Below the pieces are notes generated by a model that was not told where the DNA came from, ran no database searches, and was given only the letters and a program-made list of their open reading frames with translations. The position numbers were made by a program, and so were the translations under genes. A stretch of 13,859 bases of DNA from Spirochaetaceae bacterium (lineage in GTDB: Bacteria > Spirochaetota > Spirochaetia > Treponematales > Breznakiellaceae). The DNA is taken from positions 1-13,859 of the forward strand of contig JAITKD010000176.1 in NCBI GenBank assembly GCA_031278575.1, in the 5' to 3' direction. Shown here piece by piece: positions 6,961 through 13,859 of the stretch (its first letter is position 1; every line of letters starts with the position of its first letter).

Positions 6961-8812
6961 AAGGGAGCCCCTCAAGGTCAAGCCGAGGTTCCAAAGCATT
7001 CAGGTTACCATCGCCCTGGCCTTTATGATCCTGTTGGTGATCGTCATTGTGGGGGCCATCCTTATCGCCTTTGGGGTAACCGAAGAAACGGTCCGGATTA
7101 CTTCCCGGCGTTACACCCAACTGCTGGTCCGGCAGATTGCCAACAATATCGAATTCTATATCGACTATATGGACTCGATCTCCGCCTTTGTGGAGGCCGA
7201 CGGCAGTGTACGGGAATACCTGGGGGCGGTTTCCGCCGCGGAACGGGAAGCCGCCGCGGAACCGGTCCGGTCGGTCCTTACGGTGATGACCACCACCCGG
7301 AACGATATTTCCCTGATCGGGATCTTCAGTTACCGGGGGGGATTTATTACCCAGGACCGGGAAAACACCCTGAACCCCATGGCGGATCCCCCCCGGCAAT
7401 CCTGGTACGCCGCGGCCCGGGAAGCCCGGGGGCTTTCGGTGGTTTCCTCCTCCCACGTACAGAACATCATCAAAGGCCAATACCGCTGGGTCATTTCCCT
7501 TTCCCGGGAGATCATCGACGAGGAGACCGGCCGGGGCCTGGGGATACTCCTCGTGGACCTCAACTTCCGGATCATTGACCGGATATGCAGCTCCATCCAA
7601 CTGGGCGAGCGGGGGTATATCTTTGTGGTGGACCAGCGGGGGGATGTGGTGTACCACCCCCAGCAGCAGCTCCTCTACGGCGGCCTTAAAACCGAAAATA
7701 TCCGCCGGATTATCGATGAGACCACGGGGTATTTTCCCGGGGACGATGAGGACCGGGAAAAATTGTACAGCATCGAAACCATGCGTTCCACGGGCTGGAA
7801 AGTGGTGGGGGTAAATTACCGGAGCGAATTTGTGGAAAACCGCGGCGCTATCCGGCGGAATTATACCTTCTGGGGGCTTTTCTTTTTGATCGCCTCCATG
7901 GCCATTTCCATATTCATCTCCCAGCGTATATCCAAACCCATCAAAGAACTCCGCCGGTCCATGCTCGCGGTGGAACAGGGCAACTTCGATATTCTGGTGG
8001 ACATCCGTTCTTCCAGCGAGATCGGGGAATTGGGGAAGGACTTCAACATCATGGTGGGAGAAATAAAGGCGCTGCTCCGGCGGGTTACCCTGGAACAGGA
8101 GCAGAAGCGGAAGAGCGAACTCAAGGCCCTGCAGATGCAGATTAACCCCCACTTCCTCTACAACACCCTGGATTCGGTGATCTGGATGGCCGAAGGGGGC
8201 AAACAGACGGAGGTGATCGCCATGACCTCCGCCCTGGCCCGGCTCTTCCGTATCTCCATCAGCAAGGGAAAAGAAATAATCGACGTTGCCTCCGAGATTG
8301 AGCATGTTAAAAACTATCTGACCATCCAGAAGATCCGTTACAAGGACCGGCTGGATTACCGGATCGAGGTGGAGGAGGAGATCAAATCTTTTCAGATAGT
8401 CAAGATCATCCTCCAGCCCCTGGTGGAAAACGCCATTTATCACGGGATAAAAAACAACTCCGTCGCGGGGACGGTGGTTATTTCCGGCTGCCGGACCCCC
8501 GCGGGCATGGACCTGGCGGTCCGGGACGACGGGATCGGGATGAACCGCGCGGCCCTGGAAAAACTCCGCCAGAGGCTCCGCGTCCCCTGGGACGGGAGCC
8601 GGGAAAAAAGTTCCGGGGCCGCGGCCGAAGATACCCGGGGCCCCGAAGCGGGGATCGACGTTCCCGGCGGCGGCGTCGGAATCCGCAACGTAGATGAACG
8701 GATCAAACTCTACTTCGGCCCCGATTACGGTCTTGAATTTGAAAGCCGGGAGGATGAGGGAACCACGGTGTTCATCCACCTTCCGGCCGTAAAAAAGGAG
8801 TTTGGCCAATGA
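6947..8812 (+). CDS. Membrane sensor histidine kinase, YesM/LytS type
   Basis: 621 residues. Transmembrane segment about 19-43, a periplasmic sensor region about 45-304 resembling a Cache fold, a second membrane segment about 306-325, then HAMP (about 326-380). The His_kinase domain has QINPHFLYNTLDSVIWM (398-414; phospho-accepting His402). The ATPase domain has the N box LQPLVENAIYHGI (489-501; Asn495), DDGIGM (527-532) and GVGIRNVDERIKLYFG (576-591). A Pro/Gly-rich insert at about 546-575, between the two glycine motifs, is longer than I would expect. The ATG at 6947 lies within the end of the regulator gene, with AGGA 6 bases upstream. Its stop overlaps the next gene by ATGA. It should phosphorylate the neighbouring YesN-type regulator; the signal probably comes through the anchored binding protein encoded next. 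Confidence 0.94.
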   Translation: MSVRKREPLKVKPRFQSIQVTIALAFMILLVIVIVGAILIAFGVTEETVRITSRRYTQLLVRQIANNIEFYIDYMDSISAFVEADGSVREYLGAVSAAEREAAAEPVRSVLTVMTTTRNDISLIGIFSYRGGFITQDRENTLNPMADPPRQSWYAAAREARGLSVVSSSHVQNIIKGQYRWVISLSREIIDEETGRGLGILLVDLNFRIIDRICSSIQLGERGYIFVVDQRGDVVYHPQQQLLYGGLKTENIRRIIDETTGYFPGDDEDREKLYSIETMRSTGWKVVGVNYRSEFVENRGAIRRNYTFWGLFFLIASMAISIFISQRISKPIKELRRSMLAVEQGNFDILVDIRSSSEIGELGKDFNIMVGEIKALLRRVTLEQEQKRKSELKALQMQINPHFLYNTLDSVIWMAEGGKQTEVIAMTSALARLFRISISKGKEIIDVASEIEHVKNYLTIQKIRYKDRLDYRIEVEEEIKSFQIVKIILQPLVENAIYHGIKNNSVAGTVVISGCRTPAGMDLAVRDDGIGMNRAALEKLRQRLRVPWDGSREKSSGAAAEDTRGPEAGIDVPGGGVGIRNVDERIKLYFGPDYGLEFESREDEGTTVFIHLPAVKKEFGQ

Positions 8813-9837
8813 ACAGGGCAAAAAAACCGGGCGTCCCCGGGGGAAGCCGGATTTCCCGGGGTTTCGACATACTCATTCCTGCCCTCCTGACCCTGATATT
8901 CCTGGGGGGAAGCCTGGGCATCTTCTTCCTGGTCCGCACTCCCCCGCAGCAGGAGATCCGGGTTACCGCGGTGATAAAGGCGGTGGCCAATGATTCGGAA
9001 TTCTGGGAGGTAGTCAAAACCGGTATGCGGGCCGGGGCGAATGAATTCGGCCTCAGCCTGGATATTCAGGGGGCCTGGGCCGAGAGCGATGTGGAGGGCC
9101 AGATCCGGATCATAGAAAACATCCTCAAATATGAGCCCCCGACGGTTCTGATCCTGGCGGCGGCGGATTATATCCGGCTGGCGCCCCTGGTGGAGGAGGC
9201 CGTATCCGCGGGGGTCAAGGTGATAACCATGGATTCCGGGGTGGACAGCCCCCTTCCCCGTACCTTTGTCGCCACCGATAATGTGGAGGGAGGGAAAAAG
9301 GTCGCCCTCGAAATGATCCGTATTCTGGAACCGGGCCGAAAGCTGGCAATCGTCAACCATGTCCGGGGCACCACCACCGCCATAGACCGGGAACGGGGGG
9401 TCCGGGAGGTTTTGGAAAAAGACGGCCGTTATCCGGTGGCCGGCACCTGGTTTACCGATAACTTTGCGGATCGGGCCTATGCCATCACCGGGGAAATCCT
9501 GCGGGAGCACCCCGATCTGGGGGGTATTCTGACGATGAACGAGATCTCCACCATAGGCGCGGCCCAGGCCCTGCTGGATTCGGGCCTTGCCGGAACTATC
9601 CGGCTCGTGGGCTTTGACAACCCCCTGGGGAGGATAAATCTGATTGAAGCGGGGATCATCGACGCCGTGGTTATACAAAAACCCTTCAATATGGGCTACC
9701 TTGCGGTACGGGCCGCAATGGACGCCGCGAAAAACGGCGGCCTGCCCCCCTTTATCGACACCGAATCGGTACTTATCACCGTGGAAAACCTCTACGAACC
9801 GGAGAACCAGAAACTGCTTTTCCCCTTTGTGGAGTGA
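8809..9837 (+). CDS. Membrane-anchored periplasmic sugar-binding protein (sensor subunit)
   Basis: 342 residues. A basic N-terminus (RAKKPGVPGGSRISRG) precedes one hydrophobic segment at about 20-42 with no clear signal-peptidase site, so the protein is probably anchored with its C-terminal domain in the periplasm. Residues about 50-340 form a ribose/galactose-type binding fold: VTAVIKAVANDSEFWEVVKTG near the start, PTVLILAAAD (111-120), VITMDSGVD (138-146), ATDNVEGGKK (155-164), TMNEISTIGAAQAL (242-255) and LVGFDNP (266-272). The start codon overlaps the kinase stop (ATGA), and AAGGAG lies 8 bases upstream. In Clostridium an anchored protein of this kind, XylFII, binds sugar and activates LytS; the same job is inferred here. 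It is distinct from the exported binding protein that follows, with which it shares only the general fold. Confidence 0.87.
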   Translation: MNRAKKPGVPGGSRISRGFDILIPALLTLIFLGGSLGIFFLVRTPPQQEIRVTAVIKAVANDSEFWEVVKTGMRAGANEFGLSLDIQGAWAESDVEGQIRIIENILKYEPPTVLILAAADYIRLAPLVEEAVSAGVKVITMDSGVDSPLPRTFVATDNVEGGKKVALEMIRILEPGRKLAIVNHVRGTTTAIDRERGVREVLEKDGRYPVAGTWFTDNFADRAYAITGEILREHPDLGGILTMNEISTIGAAQALLDSGLAGTIRLVGFDNPLGRINLIEAGIIDAVVIQKPFNMGYLAVRAAMDAAKNGGLPPFIDTESVLITVENLYEPENQKLLFPFVE

Positions 9838-9936
9838 TGGGCCCCGGCGGCGTAAGTCCGGCGGCGCCTGAGGGAGGATGGTTCCAAAGGGCCTTCAAAA
9901 AAAGATTTTTTTTACCTTTTTCCATAAAAATTTAAC

Positions 9937-9966
9937 TTTACGGCGTAAATAAAGAGGGAATACAAT
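9937..9966 (+). promoter_or_regulatory. Predicted mgl promoter with a 13-bp palindrome over the -35 region
   Basis: TTTACG at 9937-9942 (4 of 6) and TACAAT at 9961-9966 (5 of 6) are 18 bases apart, which would start the transcript near 9973 and leave a leader of about 47 bases before the mglB ATG. TTTACGGCGTAAA at 9937-9949 is a perfect palindrome around a central G and covers the -35 box, so it may be an operator. Just upstream, 9894-9936 is strikingly AT-rich (A7 then T8 runs), a possible UP-element or bent DNA. The gap 9838-9936 also holds a direct repeat, CCGGCGGCG at 9843-9851 and 9858-9866; no convincing terminator was found there. Confidence 0.5.
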
Positions 9967-10019
9967 GTTCCAATGGCCCTGAAGCGGGCCAAAAAACAAT
10001 GTTTCATGGAGGAAAAGAT

Positions 10020-11150
10020 ATGAAAAAAATGGTGTTGATTCTCGCGGTACTATTCGCGGTTTCCGCCCTGGTATTCGCCGGAGGCGGCGGCCAGCAGTCA
10101 GGCGGTCAGCAGTCCGGCGGACAATCAGGCGGCGCCCAGGCCAGCGCCAGGCCCCAGATTGCCCTTTTGATGCGGAACATGAATGAGCAGTTTCTGAAGG
10201 ATTATGCGGAGAATATACGGAGATTAGCCGCGGAAAAAGGGGTGGACCTCAATGTCCAGGACGCGAATAACGCCCCGGATACCCAGCTTACCCAGCTCCA
10301 GACCCTGCTCAATCAGGGGTACAAGTATTTTGTTATTATCCCCCTGGTACCCGAGCTTTCCGACCAGATGAATCAGCTCATCGCCGAACGGGGCGGAGCG
10401 GCGGCCTATTCCAACATTCAGCCCACGGTAGACGCCCTTAAAGTAGGGAAGAGTTTCTTCTTTGCCTCTTCCCCCGAATTTGTCGGCGGACGGTATCAGG
10501 GCCAGCTTATTGCCGATTATTTCGACAAGAATCCCGGTAAGGCCCCGGGGAAGGCCCTGAATATGCTCCTCATCCTGGGACAGCTCGGCCATCCCGCCCA
10601 GGTCAACCGGGAAGCGGGCCTCCTTTCGGAGCTCAAGACCCGGGGGTATACGGTTAATATCGTGGCCCGGGATACGGCGAACTGGACCCCGGATCAAGCC
10701 CAGCAGAAAATGGACGCCTGGATCGGCGCCTACCGGGGCAGGTTCAACGTGGTCGCCGCCCAGAACGACGGCATGGCCCTGGGAGCGGTGGAGTCCCTCA
10801 TCCAGAACGGCCTTACCAAGAGCGATACCAGCGACGGCACGATCCTGACCGTTCCGGTTCTGGGGATCGACGCCACCGGCGAGGCCTTAAACTCCATGAA
10901 GGAAAACAAGCTCTACGCCACGGTATTGCAGGACGCGGTGGGACAGGCCACAACGGCCTTTGACGTGATCTATCAGGTCGCTACCGGCGCCTACAAGCCC
11001 GGCAACGCCGCGGGCGGAACCCCCGTGGCTACCGCCGTCATTGATGAGGCCCCGGCTAATGACCCCGCGGTCATTGGGCAGTGCTATCTGGTGCCCTTTG
11101 TACCGGTAGACAAGGATTCGGATTATTACAAGGCGAACGCCCCCCGCTAA
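10020..11150 (+). CDS. mglB: Sugar ABC transporter periplasmic binding protein (glucose/galactose type, MglB-like)
   Basis: 376 residues. Signal peptide 1-20 (MKKMVLILAVLFAVSALVFA) followed by a Gly/Gln/Ser-rich linker (21-43); no cysteine at the cleavage point, so it is not an obvious lipoprotein. The rest is a type I periplasmic binding fold that matches E. coli MglB well from memory. Positions equivalent to its sugar contacts are kept: Phe58, Asn132 (YSNIQP), Arg197 (VNREAG), Trp222 in TANWTPDQAQQKMDAWI, Asn249 in AQNDGMALGAVESL and Asp284 in VLGIDATGEAL; Glu56 stands for the aspartate. ATG 10020 is chosen because GGAGG lies 7 bases before it and the signal peptide begins there; an in-frame ATG at 9999 is open but unsupported. 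It is the first gene of the importer operon. Glucose or galactose is likely, not proven. Confidence 0.9.
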   Translation: MKKMVLILAVLFAVSALVFAGGGGQQSGGQQSGGQSGGAQASARPQIALLMRNMNEQFLKDYAENIRRLAAEKGVDLNVQDANNAPDTQLTQLQTLLNQGYKYFVIIPLVPELSDQMNQLIAERGGAAAYSNIQPTVDALKVGKSFFFASSPEFVGGRYQGQLIADYFDKNPGKAPGKALNMLLILGQLGHPAQVNREAGLLSELKTRGYTVNIVARDTANWTPDQAQQKMDAWIGAYRGRFNVVAAQNDGMALGAVESLIQNGLTKSDTSDGTILTVPVLGIDATGEALNSMKENKLYATVLQDAVGQATTAFDVIYQVATGAYKPGNAAGGTPVATAVIDEAPANDPAVIGQCYLVPFVPVDKDSDYYKANAPR

Positions 11151-11165
11151 GGGGAGGCCGGCTTA

Positions 11166-11238
11166 CGGGACTTGTCCGCATTTTTGCGGTACGGCAAATT
11201 TGCCCCTGTCCCGCAGGCTTCCGCCGGTAGCTACCGGC
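11166..11238. other. Cluster of hairpin-forming palindromes downstream of mglB
   Basis: CGGGAC (11166-11171) pairs with GTCCCG (11208-11213) and encloses two further palindromes: CCGCA/TGCGG around TTTT (11176-11189) and GGCAAATTTGCC (11193-11204). Immediately after comes the perfect 16-bp palindrome GCCGGTAGCTACCGGC (11223-11238). Together with the hairpin at 11255-11292 they fill most of the 177-base gap between mglB and mglA. Such structures commonly protect the 3' end of binding-protein mRNA; that role is inferred. Confidence 0.6.
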
Positions 11239-11254
11239 ATTTACCCATGACACT

Positions 11255-11300
11255 CAGGCTGTCCGAAGGGATAAACGGTTTCGGACAGCTTGACTTTTTA
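11255..11300 (+). terminator. Intercistronic terminator-like hairpin between mglB and mglA
   Basis: GCTGTCCGAA at 11258-11267 pairs perfectly with TTCGGACAGC at 11280-11289, extended outward by a G.T and two Watson-Crick pairs (11255-11292), with a 12-base loop. It is followed by ACTTTTTA, a short T run. This would act as a partial terminator or stabiliser, making the binding protein more abundant than the ATPase and permease, as is common in sugar ABC operons. mglA and mglC have no convincing promoter of their own, so complete termination is unlikely. Confidence 0.65.
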
Positions 11301-11327
11301 CGGGTTTTAGGGGAGATATAATAGAAT

Positions 11328-12833
11328 ATGGAAGAATCAGCCCATATCATTGAAATGTTGGGGGTAACCAAACACTTCCCCGGGGTGCTTGCCCTGGACA
11401 ACGTGGACTTCCGGGTCATGCCGGGGACGGTCCACGCCCTCATGGGGGAAAACGGCGCGGGGAAATCCACCCTCATGAAGTGTCTTTTCGGCATATACAA
11501 AATGGACGCGGGAAAGATCATCCTCCGGGGCCAGGAATGTCATTTTAACAGCGCCGCCGATGCCATGGCCGCGGGGGTCTCCATGATACACCAGGAACTT
11601 TCCAATGTTCCGGAACGTTCGGTGGCCCAGAATATCTGGCTCGGCAGGGAACCGGTGAACCAATTACACCTCATCGATCACAAAAAAATGTTCCGGGATA
11701 CCCAGGCCCTGCTTGAGGGGTTGAATTTTAACTTTAATCCCGTGGCGCCCATGAAAAGCCTCTCCATCAGCCAGCAGCAGGGTTGCGAAATCGCCAAGGC
11801 GGTTTCCTACAACGCCCAGGTGGTGGTAATGGACGAGCCTACCAGCTCCCTCACCGAAAATGAGGTGGCCCATCTCTTTGAAATCATTCGGGATCTCCGT
11901 TCCAAAGGGGTCGCGATCATTTATATTTCCCACAAAATGGAAGAGATCTTCCAGATCGCCGATTTGGTAACGGTCATGCGGGACGGACGGGTGCTAGGCG
12001 CCTATCCGGTTACGGATCTTACGGGGGATAAACTCATCTCCCTCATGGTGGGCCGGGACACCACCCACCGGTTTCCCCCGGTGGAATCGGTGGTTGGGGA
12101 AGTATGTATGGAGGTTAAAAACCTTACCGCCCGGAATCCCCGTTCTTTTAAGGACGTCAGCTTTGAACTGCGGAAGGGGGAGATCCTGGGCATCGGGGGC
12201 CTGGTGGGGGCCCAGCGGACGGAGCTGGTGGAGGCCATCTTCGGCGTCCGGGACATTGCCGGCGGCGAAGTATGGGTCAACGGGGAACCGATTAAGCGGA
12301 TCACCCCCCAGGCGGCGATCCGTTCCGGCATCGGCTTTGTTACCGAAGACCGGCGTAATTCCGGAATTTTTCCCCTCCTGGACGTTACCACCAATACCAC
12401 CATCGCTTCCCTGGGAAATTACCGGAACCAGATCGGGCTGCTGAATCACCAGCAGCTTATTGACGTGGCGGCGAAACAGAACCAGGCCCTTAAAACCAAG
12501 ACCCCGTCCATGGGTACGATGGTACAGAACCTCTCCGGGGGGAATCAACAGAAGGTTATTCTCAGCCGCTGGCTCATAACCCTGCCGGACATTCTCATCC
12601 TGGATGAACCTACCCGGGGTATTGACGTGGGGGCAAAGTTTGAAATGTATACTATTATGAGTGATTTGGCGAAACAGGGGAAAGCGATTATTATGGTGTC
12701 CAGTGAGATGCCTGAACTTATCGGTATGAGCCACCGGGTACTGGTACTCTGCGCCGGACGCCTGACGGGGACCCTTAGAAAAGAGGAACTAACCCAGGAA
12801 GCGATCATGCGGTATGCGACCCAATTTGCCTAA
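11328..12833 (+). CDS. mglA: Sugar ABC transporter ATP-binding protein, two ABC domains (MglA/RbsA family)
   Basis: 501 residues, standard for the fused double ATPase of CUT2-type sugar importers. First domain: Walker A GENGAGKST (40-48), signature variant LSISQQQ (145-151), Walker B VVVMDEPT (165-172; Glu170) and switch His202. Second domain: degenerate Walker A GLVGAQRTEL (291-300), VTEDRRNSGIFP (338-349), strong signature LSGGNQQK (402-409) and Walker B ILILDEPTRGID (422-433). The asymmetry, with a lost Walker A lysine in the second half, is normal for the family. The protein sits at the inner membrane with the permease. AGGGGAG (11309-11315) is 12 bases before the ATG, a rather wide spacing. 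The stop codon TAA at 12831-12833 lies inside the left end of the repeat element that follows. The gene name follows from the MglB-like partner; RbsA or XylG are sequence relatives. Confidence 0.92.
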   Translation: MEESAHIIEMLGVTKHFPGVLALDNVDFRVMPGTVHALMGENGAGKSTLMKCLFGIYKMDAGKIILRGQECHFNSAADAMAAGVSMIHQELSNVPERSVAQNIWLGREPVNQLHLIDHKKMFRDTQALLEGLNFNFNPVAPMKSLSISQQQGCEIAKAVSYNAQVVVMDEPTSSLTENEVAHLFEIIRDLRSKGVAIIYISHKMEEIFQIADLVTVMRDGRVLGAYPVTDLTGDKLISLMVGRDTTHRFPPVESVVGEVCMEVKNLTARNPRSFKDVSFELRKGEILGIGGLVGAQRTELVEAIFGVRDIAGGEVWVNGEPIKRITPQAAIRSGIGFVTEDRRNSGIFPLLDVTTNTTIASLGNYRNQIGLLNHQQLIDVAAKQNQALKTKTPSMGTMVQNLSGGNQQKVILSRWLITLPDILILDEPTRGIDVGAKFEMYTIMSDLAKQGKAIIMVSSEMPELIGMSHRVLVLCAGRLTGTLRKEELTQEAIMRYATQFA

Positions 12834-12995
12834 GGGAAGCGCTGATTTATTCAATCGAGAATTCGCCAACTGCGTTGGCGCAATCGGCGCTGCTTTAACG
12901 CAAGGTAAACAAAGTTTACCCCATTTGCGCAATGAAATGAGCAAACACATTAGGGAAACGCGATTAGCGTCAAGTTAATCAGCGTTTCCCTAAGG
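12829..12995. repeat. MITE-like element with 21-bp imperfect terminal inverted repeats, inside the mgl operon
   Basis: The left end (12829-12849, core AAGGGAAGCGCTGATT) and the right end (12975-12995, core AATCAGCGTTTCCCT) are inverse copies with 18 of 21 matches. A third, nearly identical copy at 12950-12966 lies in the left-end orientation and forms a long hairpin with the right end: 12 perfect pairs (12950-12961 with 12982-12993), a bulged A, then GATTA/TAATC. Between them are CGCCAA/TTGGCG (12864-12880) and GGTAAAC/GTTTACC (12904-12920). The DNA is more AT-rich than the genes on either side. It contains no gene. No clear target duplication was seen. It fills most of the 222-base gap before mglC and is likely transcribed as part of the operon. 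Confidence 0.75.
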
Positions 12996-13055
12996 GTCGT
13001 TTGGGCTTTCATCGTAAGGAATGCCGGAACGGAGTTTTGCATAAGGGAGAAAAAT

Positions 13056-13859
13056 ATGAAAAATTTCAAGCAGTATTTAAGTAAGTATACCACCTTGTTT
13101 ACGTTTGTATCTTTGGTTTTTATTTTGGCGGTTCTCACCCGGGGACAGGCATTGAGTTGGGCATCGATCAAAACCCTGATAATCGCCGAAGCGGTTCGGG
13201 CCTTCGCGTCCCTGGGGGTGGGGATGATCATCATCACCCGGGGGATAGACCTTTCCATCGGGTATGTGGTATGCCTTACCGCTTCGGTGGCCGCCTCTTT
13301 TGCCCAGGTTCCCACCTATGAGTCGGCCCTGTACTACGGCCATTCCTTTCCCCTGGTGGTTCCCATTGTGGCCGGTATCCTTGCCGGGGGGCTTTTCGGG
13401 CTCTTTAACGGGGTTCTGGTGGCTTACGGTAAGCTCCCCCCCTTCATCGCGACCCTGGGAACCATGTCCATAGCCCGGGGGATCCAGCTGATCTATACCA
13501 AGGCCGCCATAGTCGGCTCCCTGAACAGCAGCTTCAAAAATCTGGCCCAGAAATCCATCGGGCCCGCGGCATTTTCGATCCCCTACCTGGGCATTTACGT
13601 GCTGATCATCACCGTGGTGATTTGGGTTTTACTGAAACATACCAAACAGGGGACTAATTTTTACGCCATCGGGGGTAACGCCCAGGCGGCCCGGGTGTCG
13701 GGGATCAACGTGGAACGGGAACTGATGTGCGTCTATTTCTATGCGGGGCTGCTCTATGGGGCCGCCGGGGTACTCCAGGCGGGCCGGCTGGGGCTGGCCA
13801 ACGCCCTTACCGCCAACGGTATGGAACTGGACGCCATCGCCGCGGTTACCGTGGGAGGG
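13056..13859 (+). CDS. mglC: Sugar ABC transporter permease (MglC/RbsC family), partial at the right edge
   Basis: 268 codons are present and the frame is still open at the window end; about 60-80 more residues are expected. It is a BPD_transp_2-type inner-membrane permease with several hydrophobic segments (about 13-30, 45-62, 68-84, 100-122, 176-195 and 226-243). Family motifs: IITRGIDLSIGYVVCLTASV, NGVLVAYGKLPPFIATLGTM (118-137), AIGGNAQAARVSGI and, at the very edge, ELDAIAAVTVGG, the loop that contacts the ATPase. AAGGGAG at 13043-13049 stands 6 bases before the ATG. It completes the importer with mglB and mglA but is set apart from mglA by the repeat element. The first 25 codons are more AT-rich than the rest of the gene. 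Confidence 0.93.
   Translation, partial: MKNFKQYLSKYTTLFTFVSLVFILAVLTRGQALSWASIKTLIIAEAVRAFASLGVGMIIITRGIDLSIGYVVCLTASVAASFAQVPTYESALYYGHSFPLVVPIVAGILAGGLFGLFNGVLVAYGKLPPFIATLGTMSIARGIQLIYTKAAIVGSLNSSFKNLAQKSIGPAAFSIPYLGIYVLIITVVIWVLLKHTKQGTNFYAIGGNAQAARVSGINVERELMCVYFYAGLLYGAAGVLQAGRLGLANALTANGMELDAIAAVTVGG

Noticed and set aside
6905..8821. Very long (638-codon) minus-strand open frame opposite the histidine kinase
   Set aside because: It mirrors the codon pattern of the kinase gene; the translation is Gly/Pro/His-rich without domains, while the plus strand encodes a complete kinase with all its motifs.
9999..10019. Upstream in-frame ATG for mglB
   Set aside because: It would put seven residues before a textbook signal peptide and its ribosome site is weaker than GGAGG before 10020.
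11290..11322. TTGACT and TATAAT read as a promoter for mglA
   Set aside because: The spacer is 21 bases, and the -10 box would lie 5 bases before the ATG, leaving essentially no leader for the AGGGGAG site; the TTGAC also belongs to the hairpin tail.
1..13859. CRISPR array, tRNA or rRNA genes, phage or transposase genes
   Set aside because: No regularly spaced direct repeats, cloverleaf-like sequence or transposase/phage motifs were seen on either strand by eye.

Overview
The window looks like chromosomal DNA from a GC-rich (by eye, not counted) spirochaete of the Treponema group, of the kind found in termite or gut environments. This is an inference from the style of the binding-protein leader (a simple signal peptide followed by Gly/Gln/Ser repeats), the YesM/YesN-type sensory pair and the MglBAC-type sugar importer. 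No rRNA or other taxonomic marker is present.

Layout. The left edge (1-225, minus strand) holds the start of a flavoprotein-reductase-like gene, probably a PyrK-type electron-transfer subunit, cut off by the window. A 414-base divergent intergenic region follows, with a perfect 31-bp inverted repeat and a good sigma70-like promoter for the rightward genes. From 640 everything reads rightward: a P1-family (DmpA/BapA-like) aminopeptidase, ketopantoate reductase (panE), a YtcJ-type amidohydrolase, a 282-base gap filled by a palindromic element, then panB. The panB stop codon overlaps the start of a three-gene sensory block: a REC-AraC response regulator (YesN type), a YesM-type histidine kinase and a membrane-anchored periplasmic sugar-binding protein, each overlapping the next. 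An AT-rich promoter region with a 13-bp palindrome precedes an mglB-mglA-mglC sugar ABC importer; mglC runs off the right edge.

How the genes work together. PanB makes ketopantoate and PanE reduces it to pantoate. Pantothenate synthesis also needs beta-alanine, and P1-family enzymes include beta-alanyl aminopeptidases, so the first gene could supply it; that is a hypothesis. The sensory block next to mglBAC has the same logic as the known XylFII-LytS/YesN systems of Firmicutes: an anchored binding protein reports a periplasmic sugar to the kinase, which phosphorylates the regulator, which switches on the neighbouring importer. The binding protein of the importer keeps the glucose/galactose contact residues of E. 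coli MglB as aligned from memory, so glucose or galactose is the best guess for the substrate.

The non-coding parts are the least ordinary: three unrelated palindromic elements sit in three intergenic gaps, and one of them lies inside the mgl operon and contributes the stop codon of mglA. No tRNA, rRNA, CRISPR array, transposase or phage gene was seen.
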